Shown piece by piece: positions 8,526-16,367 of a stretch of 41,781 bases of DNA. The stretch's first letter is position 1, and each line of letters begins with the position of its first letter. The translations under genes and the position numbers were made by a program. The stretch is from assembly GCA_023701205.1 (NCBI GenBank), contig JAMPXJ010000012.1:72797-114577 (forward strand), in the 5' to 3' direction. Source of the DNA: Oligoflexia bacterium. Lineage in GTDB: Bacteria > Bdellovibrionota > UBA1018. The notes beneath the pieces are model-generated. The model saw only the letters and a program-made list of their open reading frames with translations. It did not search any database and had not been told where the DNA came from.

Positions 8526-9866
8526 ATGGCAAAGCGCAAACCTCCTTCCAGAAATCCTTCGAAAATTGTTTCGAAGAATTTTTCGAAAAAGTCCCCGGGC
8601 TCTCAAGGTTCCGCCGGCGAGTCGGTGTCCGCCCGGCCTGCATCCAAGAACGTGCTGAGCTGGCTGCAGATCGCGCAGCTGCGCTACGAGAAGTGCGAGC
8701 TCAAGGAGTCTCAGGCCGCTTTCACGATGGCGCTCCGGCAGGCCAAGTGTTGCAAAGACCTGAGCGGCACGATGGAGGCGCTGAGCGGGCTGCTTCGCGT
8801 GGCGGGAGAGGCGCTCGACGAGAAAGCCATCACGTCCCTCGAGGAAGAGCTCGACCAGCTGATGGCGGCGCACCATCGCGACGTTCCGCCTCTGGTCTGG
8901 CACTGCAAGGGAGCGATCGCGCGCCATCGTAATCAGCCGTTGCTCGCGCAGCGGTATTTCCATCGTTACCTGCGGGCCGTTCGCAGATCGATCGGCGGCG
9001 CGGTCGCGAGCGGCGACGCCTATTCTCACCTGGGTTTCCATCAGATGTCCGACGAGGAGGGGCTGGCCCGCGGCTGGCTCATGCTGGCCGTGATCCTTTC
9101 GCACCGGCAGCGGGTTGGACGCGCGACCTGGCTGGCCCACGAGCTGCTCAAACGTTACGGCGGGCGAAATCTCAAGGGCATCGAAGGGATGCTGCAGCTT
9201 CTCCTGGGTAACCTCATGGAGCGGGAGCGCCGTTACGATGAGGCGCTACGGTGGTATCAGCGCGCCCATGGGAGCTTCCTCGCCGAGCACAACTGGTACT
9301 ATCATCTCTATGTTCTTTACGGCTATGCGCGATTGGCCCGGCAGCAGCAGAATTACGCGCAAGCTTACTGGTATCTCGATCTGATCGACAAGGCGGCCTC
9401 CGGACCGGAGTTCGGCATCCTGAGACGGGAAATCGCGACTGAACGAGGGCGACTTGAGCAGGACGCGGTCGATCTGCTCATCGATAGCCGTCAGTGCCTG
9501 ATCCGTACCCGCGAGGGCGGGGCCGTCTCGCTCCGGAAGCAGTACGTGCTGCTTTATATTCTCGAAGCGCTTTCGCAGGCCCATGACCGCATGGAGCATC
9601 ACCGGGAGCGGGGCCTCTCCAAAGCGGAGATTATCGAGTACGTCTGGAAAGAGTCGTACCGGCCCGAGGCCCATGACAACAAGCTCTATTACAATATCAA
9701 TCGGCTTCGGAAGCTGATCGAGCCGGATATCAAGAATCCGCAATATCTGCTGAACTGGAAAGAAGGCTATCGCCTGGCGCCCGGGCTTCGGATCCAGTTC
9801 ATCGGGGCGCGCCGGTCGGGGGACCGAAAGTTCGAAGCCATGGGTCTCGAAGAGGGATTGGGTTAG
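8526..9866 (+). CDS. TPR-containing transcriptional regulator with C-terminal winged helix
   Basis: This 446-aa soluble protein has a basic, Ser/Lys-rich start (MAKRKPPSRNPSK), then helical TPR-like repeats (about residues 45-310, for example QIAQLRYEKCELKESQAAFT and GNLMERERRYDEALRWYQRA). The C-terminal domain (about 325-430) looks like an OmpR/BTAD-type winged helix: SLRKQYVLLYILEAL, KAEIIEYVW and the recognition-helix stretch YYNINRLRKLIEP, then LLNWKEGYRLAP. There is no receiver domain and no membrane segment, so the TPR part probably senses a ligand or partner. A second protein of the same design is encoded at 32225-33757. An open frame extends upstream into the hydrolase gene, but the ATG at 8526 fits the domain layout. 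Targets are unknown. Confidence 0.8.
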   Translation: MAKRKPPSRNPSKIVSKNFSKKSPGSQGSAGESVSARPASKNVLSWLQIAQLRYEKCELKESQAAFTMALRQAKCCKDLSGTMEALSGLLRVAGEALDEKAITSLEEELDQLMAAHHRDVPPLVWHCKGAIARHRNQPLLAQRYFHRYLRAVRRSIGGAVASGDAYSHLGFHQMSDEEGLARGWLMLAVILSHRQRVGRATWLAHELLKRYGGRNLKGIEGMLQLLLGNLMERERRYDEALRWYQRAHGSFLAEHNWYYHLYVLYGYARLARQQQNYAQAYWYLDLIDKAASGPEFGILRREIATERGRLEQDAVDLLIDSRQCLIRTREGGAVSLRKQYVLLYILEALSQAHDRMEHHRERGLSKAEIIEYVWKESYRPEAHDNKLYYNINRLRKLIEPDIKNPQYLLNWKEGYRLAPGLRIQFIGARRSGDRKFEAMGLEEGLG

Positions 9867-9885
9867 TCAAACGGGGGGATACCAG

Positions 9886-10419
9886 ATGAGAGAGCGAAAG
9901 AGGCTTTTAGGACAGTTGATCGCATCCGCTCTTTTTGCGTCATTCTTGTGGGGAATCGGCGGATGGGGCGGGAGCCAGGCCCAGGCGAGCGGGCTGGACG
10001 CGAACGCGCCCGAATCCTGCCGGGAAGGCTCGATCTGCAGGAAAGGAGGCGGCGGAAGCGGCGAGGTCCCGACGCCTCTCGAGATTTACAATCAGAAGGT
10101 CGAGCTCGCCGACGGCGAACGGTACATCCTGATCGGCAACGTGGTGCTTGCCGAGGAAGGGCGGGATCGTTGGAAGGCTTACTTCGAGATCGACTTCGCG
10201 GAGCACCCCTGGCTTGCTACCGAAAAGCGCAAGAAGAGCCCGTTCTATCCGTTGGAAGGGCCGATCAGCTACTGGAAGCAGTTCCGGGGACTCAGAATCA
10301 AGATGCCTTGCGAGGCCCGCGGCATCATCCTGCAACGCGAGGGCAGGGAGCCTGAATACGCGATTCAGCTCCGGCCGACGCGCCAGGGAGTGATTGTCAC
10401 CCTGGGCTCCGCGCGCTGA
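9886..10419 (+). CDS. Exported protein of unknown function
   Basis: This 177-aa protein has a signal peptide (about residues 1-35: basic start, hydrophobic LIASALFASFLWGIGG, cleavage near QAQASG). The mature region holds two Cys near residues 45 and 51, then a globular, beta-rich part (RYILIGNVVLAEEGRDRWKAYFEIDF and following). I do not recognise a family. It lies 19 bases after the TPR-wHTH regulator stop with a strong GGGGGG-type ribosome-binding site, so it is likely co-transcribed with that regulator. It is convergent with uvrA. Confidence 0.7.
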   Translation: MRERKRLLGQLIASALFASFLWGIGGWGGSQAQASGLDANAPESCREGSICRKGGGGSGEVPTPLEIYNQKVELADGERYILIGNVVLAEEGRDRWKAYFEIDFAEHPWLATEKRKKSPFYPLEGPISYWKQFRGLRIKMPCEARGIILQREGREPEYAIQLRPTRQGVIVTLGSAR

Positions 10420-10443
10420 GCTGGCGGAAGCAGCGAGGCGTGT

Positions 10444-13428
10444 TCAGGCGCGCGGCGGGAGCTCGTAGCCCTGCTTGCGCAGCATGGCGCCCGTGACTGA
10501 AGCGGAATCGCCGATCAGACGATCGGGGGGGCCGGCGGCGACAAGATTTCCGCCCTGGGCCCCGCCGCCGGGACCCAGATCGATGATCCAGTCCGCCTGG
10601 GCGATGACATCCAGGTGATGCTCGATCATGAGGACGCTGTGTCCCGCCGCCACGAGGTCCTGGATCACGGCCAGGAGCTTGCGGATGTCCTCGAGGTGCA
10701 AGCCCGTCGTAGGCTCGTCGAAGACATAGAGCAGGTGGTCGGCCTCGCGGTCGTCGAGCACGGCGGCGATCTTCAGCCGCTGGGATTCGCCGCCCGAGAG
10801 GGTCGTGGCGGATTGCCCGAGCTGCAGGTATCCCAGGCCCACGTCCCGGAGCAGGCCCAGCTTGCGCGCGAGCGTCGGGTTGTCCCGGAAGAGCTCGAAG
10901 GCCTCGTCGATCGTGGTGTGCAGGAGCTGGCTGACGTTGCGCCCCCGATAGGTGACATCGAGGATGTTCTTTTTGAAGCGCTTGCCGCCGCACTCCTCGC
11001 AGGGGAGCTGGATTTCCGCCATGAAATGCATGTCGAGCGTGATCTCGCCTTCACCTTTGCAGACGGGGCAGCGCCCGCCATCGACGTTGAACGAGAAGTG
11101 CTGCGCGGTATAGCCGCGCCGGAGCGAGATGACCTGGTTGGCAAGAATGCGGCGCACCTCATCCCAGGCCTTCAGATAGGTCGCAGGATTCGAGCGGGAG
11201 CTCTTGCCGATCGGGGATTGATCCAGCAGGACGACGCCGCCCAGGTGCTCGGCGCCGTATATCCGGTCGAAGCGCCCCACCGGTTCCGGAGTGCGCAGGA
11301 AGAGCCGGGAAAGCGCGTTGTGGATCGTCTTGTGGACGAGCGTGCTTTTTCCCGAGCCGGAGACGCCCGTGACCACGACGAAGCGTTCGAGCGGGATCTC
11401 GACGTCGATCCCTTGGAGATTGTGCTCGGCGCAGCCCGTGATCTTGAGGATCTTGCGGGCGAGCGGCCGCGCCTGCGGACGGCCCCGCTCCCCGCCGGGC
11501 CCGCCGCCCAGCACAGAGAACGCGCCCGAAAGATATTTTCCCGTCAAGGAGCCGGCGGTTTCGATGAGCGCGGGCGCTGACCCCTGACTGATGAGCTCGC
11601 CGCCGCGACGTCCCGCGCCGGGGCCGAGCTCGACGAGCCAGTCCGCCGCGCGCATCACCTCGAGATCGTGCTCGACGACGACGACCGTGTTGCCCTGGTC
11701 GCGCAGGCGCTTGAGGACCGTGATCAGCCGGTCCGTGTCCGCGGCATGCAGGCCGATCGAGGGCTCGTCCAGGACGTAGAGCGTCCCGCAGAGCCCGTTG
11801 CCGAGCTGGGTGGCGAGGTTGATCCGCTGGAATTCCCCCCCCGAAAGCGTCTTGGCGAGCCGTGAGAGGGCGAGATAGCCCACGCCGACCTCGTCGAGGA
11901 ACGCGAGCCGCCGTTCCACCTGGAAGAAAACCTCTTCCGCGATCTTGCGCTCGGGAGGAGAGAGGGCGAGGCCGCGCAGCCAGGCGAGCGCATCGCTGAT
12001 CGGGGAATCCAGGACCTGGGCGATCGATCTTTCGCCGACTTTGACCGCGAGCGCGTCCGGTCGCAGGCGCGCGCCCTGGCAGTCCGGGCAGAGCGACTGC
12101 GCCTGATAGCGCCGGATGAAGACGCGGATGTGCAGCTTGTACTTCCAGCGCTTGAGCTCCTCGAAGCAGGCCAGGATCCCGGGGAAGGTCTTGTCCTCCG
12201 GCGAGCCCTCCCAGATCAGCTTGCGCTGCGCGGGCGTGAGCTCGCGGTACCGCTTGCCGATGGAGATGTTCTGGCGCTCGCAGAAGCGGAAGAGGTCTTT
12301 CTGCCAGTCCGAAAGCGAGGGCTTGGAGAAAGGGTCGACGGCGCCGTTTTTGAGGGTCTTGGATGGGTCCGGCACGACCAGCGACTCGTCGAGCTCCAGA
12401 TTGTAGCCGAAGCCGCTGCAGCGGGGGCAGGCTCCGAGCGGGCTATTGAAGGAGAAGGTATTGGGCTCCGGCGTACGATGATTGCGGCCGCAGCTGACGC
12501 AGGCGAAGACGCTCTCGAAGGCTTTCCAGTCACTGGTGTCCAGATCGAAGAAGACCAGATGCCCATGGCCGATGGCGAGCGCCTGGTCGATGGAGTCGCG
12601 CAGGCGTCCCCGCGTATCCATGTCGGGGCGTTCGGCGAGACGGAGCCGGTCGACCACCACGAAAAGCTCGCAGCCCGCGAGCTCGGCGGGACGGGCTTCC
12701 TCGATGTCCAGCACCACGGCCTTGCCCTTGCCATTCCGGCAGAGCACGCGCTGGAATCCCTGCTCGCGGATGATCTGCAGCAGCGATTCCAGCGAGGCTC
12801 CGGAAGCGGTGGCGCGGCCTTTCGGATTGGCCGGTTTCTTCGCGGATTTCGCTTTCCGGCCTTTCGGCTTGTCGGCGGGGGCGGGGAGGCTGATGGGCGC
12901 GGCGATCAGCGCCTTGCGGCCGGGAAGCCAGTCGGTCGCCCAATCCAGGATCGATTGCGCGTCGAGTTTGCGAACCTCGCCACCGCAGTCGATGCACCGC
13001 GTGCGCCCGATCTTCGCGAAGAGCACGCGCAGGTAGTCGACGATCTCCGTCTGCGTGCCGACCGTGCTGCGCGAGTTGACGATATGGTTTTTCTGTTCGA
13101 GCGCGATGGCCGGCGGGATATTCGCAACGGAATCGAGGTCGGGCTTCGGCATCTTCTCGAGGAACTGCCGGGTATAGGTCGAGAGGCTTTCGACGTAGCG
13201 GCGCTGGCCTTCGGCGTACAAAGTGTCGAACGCGAGCGAGCTTTTTCCGCTGCCCGACAGCCCGGTGATGACCGTGATCTGGCGCGAAGGGAACTCGACG
13301 GTGATGTTCTTGAGGTTGTTCTGCCGCACTCCTTCGAGCCGGATCGGGCGCGATTTGTCACTTCTTCGCGGAAGTGTAGAATCCTTGGACAGAGGCGGAA
13401 AGGGGGATAAAGGCATTCGGAAACTCAT
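10444..13428 (-). CDS. uvrA: UvrA-family excinuclease ATPase
   Basis: UvrA is the damage-recognition ATPase of nucleotide excision repair. The 994-aa protein has two ABC modules: Walker A GLSGSGKSS near the N-terminus and GVSGSGKST near residue 670, each with an LSGGE signature (TLSGGEFQRINL and TLSGGESQRLKI). Two zinc-binding Cys sets are present (CVSCG...CPRC and CPVCKG...CEECG). Unlike canonical UvrA, the loop after ISLPAPADKP carries a Lys/Ala-rich insertion of about 25 residues, and the first module resembles UvrA-like paralogues (TYTRQFLEKMPKPD, EQKNHIVNSRSTVGT). It could be a housekeeping UvrA or a UvrA2-type paralogue. A start at 13416 is also possible. Confidence 0.93.
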   Translation of the reverse strand: MSFRMPLSPFPPLSKDSTLPRRSDKSRPIRLEGVRQNNLKNITVEFPSRQITVITGLSGSGKSSLAFDTLYAEGQRRYVESLSTYTRQFLEKMPKPDLDSVANIPPAIALEQKNHIVNSRSTVGTQTEIVDYLRVLFAKIGRTRCIDCGGEVRKLDAQSILDWATDWLPGRKALIAAPISLPAPADKPKGRKAKSAKKPANPKGRATASGASLESLLQIIREQGFQRVLCRNGKGKAVVLDIEEARPAELAGCELFVVVDRLRLAERPDMDTRGRLRDSIDQALAIGHGHLVFFDLDTSDWKAFESVFACVSCGRNHRTPEPNTFSFNSPLGACPRCSGFGYNLELDESLVVPDPSKTLKNGAVDPFSKPSLSDWQKDLFRFCERQNISIGKRYRELTPAQRKLIWEGSPEDKTFPGILACFEELKRWKYKLHIRVFIRRYQAQSLCPDCQGARLRPDALAVKVGERSIAQVLDSPISDALAWLRGLALSPPERKIAEEVFFQVERRLAFLDEVGVGYLALSRLAKTLSGGEFQRINLATQLGNGLCGTLYVLDEPSIGLHAADTDRLITVLKRLRDQGNTVVVVEHDLEVMRAADWLVELGPGAGRRGGELISQGSAPALIETAGSLTGKYLSGAFSVLGGGPGGERGRPQARPLARKILKITGCAEHNLQGIDVEIPLERFVVVTGVSGSGKSTLVHKTIHNALSRLFLRTPEPVGRFDRIYGAEHLGGVVLLDQSPIGKSSRSNPATYLKAWDEVRRILANQVISLRRGYTAQHFSFNVDGGRCPVCKGEGEITLDMHFMAEIQLPCEECGGKRFKKNILDVTYRGRNVSQLLHTTIDEAFELFRDNPTLARKLGLLRDVGLGYLQLGQSATTLSGGESQRLKIAAVLDDREADHLLYVFDEPTTGLHLEDIRKLLAVIQDLVAAGHSVLMIEHHLDVIAQADWIIDLGPGGGAQGGNLVAAGPPDRLIGDSASVTGAMLRKQGYELPPRA

Positions 13429-13486
13429 CTTAGTGAAGGCCCTCGGGAAATCAAGTACTTGTGCTTGCCGCGGCTTTCCGCTCGCT

Positions 13487-13501
13487 TGGCACCCTCCTTG
13501 C
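13487..13501 (+). promoter_or_regulatory. Sigma54 (RpoN)-type -24/-12 promoter
   Basis: TGGCAC, five bases, TTGC: the sequence TGGCAC-CCTCC-TTGC (13487-13501), preceded by T and followed by T, fits the sigma54 consensus TGGCAC-N5-TTGC exactly in element sequence and spacing. Transcription would start near 13513, about 64 bases before the ATG of the 111-aa protein at 13577. No enhancer site for an activator was identified. A chance match is possible, but the position in a divergent intergenic region supports it. Confidence 0.65.
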
Positions 13502-13576
13502 TCATAGCCGGACGCGCCCGTTTGGGATTCGAGTCGCGGAAGCGAGAAATAGCGGTGCGGAAAACGGAGTGGAACG

Positions 13577-13912
13577 ATGAAAACCCGAATGCCTCAAAAG
13601 TTCAAAAAAGCCTGGTACTTCAGCTGCGGCCTGCTTGTGGGCGCGACGACCTTGTCTCTCTCGTTCGGTTCGGTGCCCCGCCAGGTGACCGACGATACGG
13701 CGCTCTACCAGAAACTATCGGAAATCCGTGTCGCGAAAGCCGCTCAGCCGGATTTTGACCGGGATTTGAGCCGCCTTTCGGCAGCCGAGAGCCGCTACTC
13801 GGAAAACCTGCCGCCGCTCGGCGCGAAGACGCGGATCAGCGGCCCGGCCCAGCGGATCTCCCAGCAGAAATACCGTTTCACGGGCTCGCGCACCGGCACC
13901 GCGCGGCGGTAA
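13577..13912 (+). CDS. Small exported or membrane-anchored protein, hypothetical
   Basis: This 111-aa protein has a basic start (MKTRMPQKFKKAW) and a hydrophobic segment (about residues 14-32, YFSCGLLVGATTLSLSFG), then a hydrophilic Arg/Ser/Gln-rich remainder with no further membrane segment. It is either anchored or secreted. No family is recognised. GGAGTGG precedes the ATG. It is a single gene, divergent from uvrA and convergent with the acyltransferase gene, and lies behind a sigma54-type promoter, so it may be needed only under particular conditions. The leader also contains CCGTTT (13518-13523) complementary to AAACGG (13562-13567) at the ribosome-binding site. Confidence 0.65.
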   Translation: MKTRMPQKFKKAWYFSCGLLVGATTLSLSFGSVPRQVTDDTALYQKLSEIRVAKAAQPDFDRDLSRLSAAESRYSENLPPLGAKTRISGPAQRISQQKYRFTGSRTGTARR

Positions 13913-13920
13913 CGGCGGCG

Positions 13921-14757
13921 TCAGGCTTTTTCGAGCTCTTTTTCCGGTTCCGCGAAAATTTTCTTCAGCGTGCGGGCCATGTGGCTCGCGTGCACCCCAT
14001 CGATGAGCCGATGATCGAAGGTCACGCAGATTTTCGAGACCGGCGCCACCGCGACCTTTCCGTCGCGCGCTACCGGCTGCTCCCGAACCGCCCCGACGGC
14101 AAGCAGGCAGGGCACGCGCGAGTAGGGGACCAGGGGCGCGAACGCCATATCCAGATCGAGCGAGCCGATATTGGTGACCATCAGGCTTCCGAAGGCATCG
14201 CGCGGGGTTCCCAGAAGCGGTGTCCAGATATTGAGCGTGTACTGCAGGAAGGCCGCAAGCGAGATCACCCAGCCGCTCACGAACCCTGGGAGCCCTTTCA
14301 TGGTCTTTTTCATCTTCTTGAAGGCCGGGTCCCCTTGGGTGCGGATCACGTTCACGCTTTCCTGCATCTCGCGCGCGAAGTCCGCGACGGACTTCCGATC
14401 GGCGTTGCGGATCGTCGTTCCCGAAAGGTCCTTGCCCTGGCTGTCACTCGCGACTTGAAAGAAGATGTCGACGCTCTGTCGCGGATAGAGTCGCCCGAGC
14501 CGCAGCACGCAGTTGAGCTCGGGATGACGCCGGATGGTTTCGGCCGCCGCTTTGCCGACGAAGTGAGTCAGGGTGACTTTTGATCCGGATTTCTCCTGGA
14601 CCTTTCGCAAATATTCCATGGCTGGCCCGACCTCCAGCTCCAGGATCGAGTACACGCTGGGGTCTCCTGCGGTGCGCCACGTCCCGAGGGCGACTTTGCG
14701 GAAGGCGGAGAGCTTCAGTGGTTTGCCAAGTTGCAGATTTCTTTGGAAGAGAGCCAT
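13921..14757 (-). CDS. 2-oxoacid dehydrogenase E2-type acyltransferase, catalytic domain only
   Basis: This 278-aa protein covers only the catalytic acyltransferase domain of E2 components, a fold shared with chloramphenicol acetyltransferase. The active-site motif DHRLIDG (His-x3-Asp-Gly) lies near residue 250, and the family stretch GSLMVTNIGSL is present. There is no lipoyl domain and no peripheral-subunit-binding domain; the protein starts directly with MALFQRNLQLGKPLKLS. It therefore cannot carry its own swinging arm and must act on free acyl-CoA or another lipoylated carrier. It stands alone, far from the true E2 at 24207. An insertion around residues 150-185 is hydrophobic (LPGFVSGWVISLAAFLQYTLNIW), which could attach it to a membrane. 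Confidence 0.85.
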   Translation of the reverse strand: MALFQRNLQLGKPLKLSAFRKVALGTWRTAGDPSVYSILELEVGPAMEYLRKVQEKSGSKVTLTHFVGKAAAETIRRHPELNCVLRLGRLYPRQSVDIFFQVASDSQGKDLSGTTIRNADRKSVADFAREMQESVNVIRTQGDPAFKKMKKTMKGLPGFVSGWVISLAAFLQYTLNIWTPLLGTPRDAFGSLMVTNIGSLDLDMAFAPLVPYSRVPCLLAVGAVREQPVARDGKVAVAPVSKICVTFDHRLIDGVHASHMARTLKKIFAEPEKELEKA

Positions 14758-14804
14758 GCGTAAAAGTGTAGCGCTGCTCTAAAAGTGGGGCAAGCGACGG
14801 AGTT

Positions 14805-14833
14805 TTGACAGCGGCGGACCGCTCGAATATAGC
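14805..14833 (+). promoter_or_regulatory. Sigma70-type promoter
   Basis: TTGACA (14805-14810), 17 bases, TATAGC (14828-14833): perfect -35 and spacing with a 4/6 -10. It reads into the exported-protein gene at 14903. The predicted transcription start near 14840 places the upstream strand of the leader stem (14846-14852) right at the 5' end of the mRNA. Confidence 0.7.
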
Positions 14834-14845
14834 TTGAAGGAAGAG

Positions 14846-14905
14846 ACGTTTTCAGTGTGTGGGGGAGCAAAGATCTCGGGTGAGATCTGGAAGGGGAAAA
14901 ACGTG
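14846..14905 (+). promoter_or_regulatory. Structured leader that pairs with the start codon
   Basis: ACGTTTT (14846-14852) is complementary to AAAACGT (14898-14904), which contains the first two bases of the GTG start codon. Between them lies a perfect hairpin AGATCTC-gggt-GAGATCT (14871-14888). The ribosome-binding site GGAAGGGG (14889-14896) lies between the hairpin and the outer stem. This is one of several leaders of the same layout in the window. Confidence 0.5.
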
Positions 14906-15490
14906 AAAAACACAGTAGCTAGCTTGTTCTCGGTTTTGTTTGCCGGAGTTTTCGTTCTGGTTGTTGAGGCCGGCGCGGACACTCAAACTCGGGTGGTGAC
15001 GGTGACGACCGACGCGTTTCCGGGGGTCTCGACCCTGGATGTGGTTCGTGGCGAGATGGATGAGTTCAAAGGCATGATCTATCGGGGTAACGACGGCGCG
15101 GTCGTGGAGCTGAGCCTGGCGCAGCTTCGCGCGAAACCCCAGGTGATCAAGCGGATCGATGACCATGACGTGATCTATCTCGGCGTGGAGAAGGATTTCG
15201 AGGAAACCCGCGGTGGTCACGCCAATATGCGGTTTCTCGCGAGCGGGATTTCCGGGGATTATCGCAATTTCAGGATTTTGCTCGAGACGCAGGGCCAGAG
15301 CCTCGTTCTTCGCTCGGACCCCAACTTCAAGGACCCCGAGTCGGATCGTAACTCCTTTACCTCGGTCTTCAACCGCCTTTTCCTTCGAAAGGCGACCTTT
15401 TGGGGGCGGACGATCGGAATCGAAGAAGTCAGGCCGAGTCTGCAGATGTATTACTGCTTTCCTGAATTCCTGTGCATGCAGGAATGGTAA
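14903..15490 (+). CDS. Exported protein of unknown function (GTG start)
   Basis: This 195-aa protein begins at GTG 14903, chosen because GGAAGGGG lies just upstream and a signal peptide follows at once (VKNTVASLFSVLFAGVFVLVVEAGA, cleavage near residue 26). The in-frame ATG at 14834 is less likely since it overlaps the predicted transcription start and adds a non-signal extension. The mature part is soluble, mixed alpha/beta (TRVVTVTTDAFPGVSTLDVV, VVELSLAQLRAKPQVIKRI) and ends with two Cys (YYCFPEFLCMQEW), perhaps a disulfide. No family is recognised. It has its own strong promoter. Confidence 0.75.
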   Translation: MKNTVASLFSVLFAGVFVLVVEAGADTQTRVVTVTTDAFPGVSTLDVVRGEMDEFKGMIYRGNDGAVVELSLAQLRAKPQVIKRIDDHDVIYLGVEKDFEETRGGHANMRFLASGISGDYRNFRILLETQGQSLVLRSDPNFKDPESDRNSFTSVFNRLFLRKATFWGRTIGIEEVRPSLQMYYCFPEFLCMQEW

Positions 15491-15507
15491 TTATGGCAAC
15501 ACTGGCA

Positions 15508-15536
15508 CATAAGTAATCAAAGTGCCGGTTAATACT
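15508..15536 (+). terminator. Possible weak terminator hairpin
   Basis: ACTGGCAC and GTGCCGGT can form an 8-bp stem (one G-U pair) with a 13-base loop shortly after the stop at 15490. A run of five T lies about 12 bases further on rather than directly at the stem, so efficiency is doubtful. Confidence 0.3.
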
Positions 15537-15548
15537 TCAGTTTTTATC

Positions 15549-15567
15549 TGACAAAAAAAGTTTGTCA
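15549..15567. promoter_or_regulatory. Operator-like palindrome upstream of L,D-transpeptidase gene
   Basis: TGACAAA-aaaag-TTTGTCA is a perfect 7-bp inverted repeat (15549-15567), about 80 bases before the transpeptidase ATG. The size suits a dimeric repressor or activator site. Its right half (TTGTCA) could also serve as a -35 element with the extended -10 TGG-TATTTC 17 bases on (15585-15590). Confidence 0.4.
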
Positions 15568-15585
15568 TTAAAGGGGTTCGCTGGT

Positions 15586-15643
15586 ATTTCCTTGCCCGCG
15601 ACGCGTTATTGCGTCGCGAAATTTTGTGAGGAGGCAAGGAAAT
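15586..15643 (+). promoter_or_regulatory. Structured leader sequestering the ribosome-binding site
   Basis: ATTTCCTTGCC (15586-15596) is perfectly complementary over 11 bp to GGCAAGGAAAT (15633-15643), which holds the AAGGA Shine-Dalgarno. Nested inside and directly abutting the 5' strand is an 8-bp hairpin CGCGACGC-gttatt-GCGTCGCG (15597-15618). The same opening sequence, TGGTATTT(T)CCTTGC, recurs in the leader at 27766-27779. Caveat: TGG-TATTTC could instead be an extended -10 box, in which case the 5' strand would not be transcribed. Confidence 0.55.
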
Positions 15644-15646
15644 CTC

Positions 15647-16363
15647 ATGAAGCGTCAATTGCTGACTTTTGTTGGTATCGGGATCTGTCTGGCGGGCCTG
15701 GCTTCGGCGGCACAGAACTCGAGCGAAGCGGAATCCGTTCCCTTCAATTTCGGGGATCTTTCGTCTTTCGACGAGGCGTTTTCTTCGGATAGCTTGGGGC
15801 AAGAGACGCGAATGAGCCCGTTCTCCCGCGCGCAAACCCAGGCTCAGCTGGCGAACCACACCTCCCGGCGCGTTCAGATCTTCGTGCACAAATCGATGAA
15901 GGAGAGGGGCTACCAATATCTTCAGGTTTTCGTCGATGGAGCGCTGGAGTACGATGCTCCGACCTCGACGGCCTGGGAGCGTTTCGCGAAGGCGAAGACG
16001 CGAAGCTATCAGGCTTATACTCCGGTCGGGAAGTTCGTCCCGGACGGGATGGAGCCGCGCCGCTTCTCCAATACCTGGCAGGTCTGGCTGAAGTACGTCA
16101 TCCGCTTCTCGGGCGGAATCTGGATTCACGCGACCACGCCGGACCATTACCTGGAGCTGGGTTCACCGGCCTCGGGCGGGTGCGTGCGCCTGCATCCTAA
16201 TGACGCGTCCGTCGTTTACGATATCGTCTCGCGCTTCGGGATGGATGAGACGGCGATCACCGTGATTCCCGCGCAGGCCGGCGAGACGCAGGTCCCTTGG
16301 AAGCTCCAGAGCCGCAAGGTGCCGGATGTGGTCACGAGCTGGCGGGCGTTGAACGGCTTCTGA
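15647..16363 (+). CDS. L,D-transpeptidase (YkuD domain), exported
   Basis: This 238-aa protein has a signal peptide (about residues 1-22) and a C-terminal YkuD-type catalytic domain. The conserved motif is present as HATTPDHYLELGSPASGGCV followed by R: His161, catalytic Cys179 and the Arg after it correspond to the H-x(n)-S-x-G-C-x-R pattern, with Gly-Gly in place of the usual His-Gly. It should form 3-3 or protein-peptidoglycan cross-links in the periplasm. Start at ATG 15647 with AAGGA six bases upstream; the earlier frame-start at 15626 precedes the leader stem. The next gene is convergent after four bases. Confidence 0.88.
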   Translation: MKRQLLTFVGIGICLAGLASAAQNSSEAESVPFNFGDLSSFDEAFSSDSLGQETRMSPFSRAQTQAQLANHTSRRVQIFVHKSMKERGYQYLQVFVDGALEYDAPTSTAWERFAKAKTRSYQAYTPVGKFVPDGMEPRRFSNTWQVWLKYVIRFSGGIWIHATTPDHYLELGSPASGGCVRLHPNDASVVYDIVSRFGMDETAITVIPAQAGETQVPWKLQSRKVPDVVTSWRALNGF

Positions 16364-16367
16364 GCCG

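Noticed and set aside
12130..13410. Long plus-strand open frame opposite uvrA
   Set aside because: Antisense shadow of a highly conserved gene; composition is Gly/Asp/Leu-rich with no recognisable motif or ribosome-binding site.
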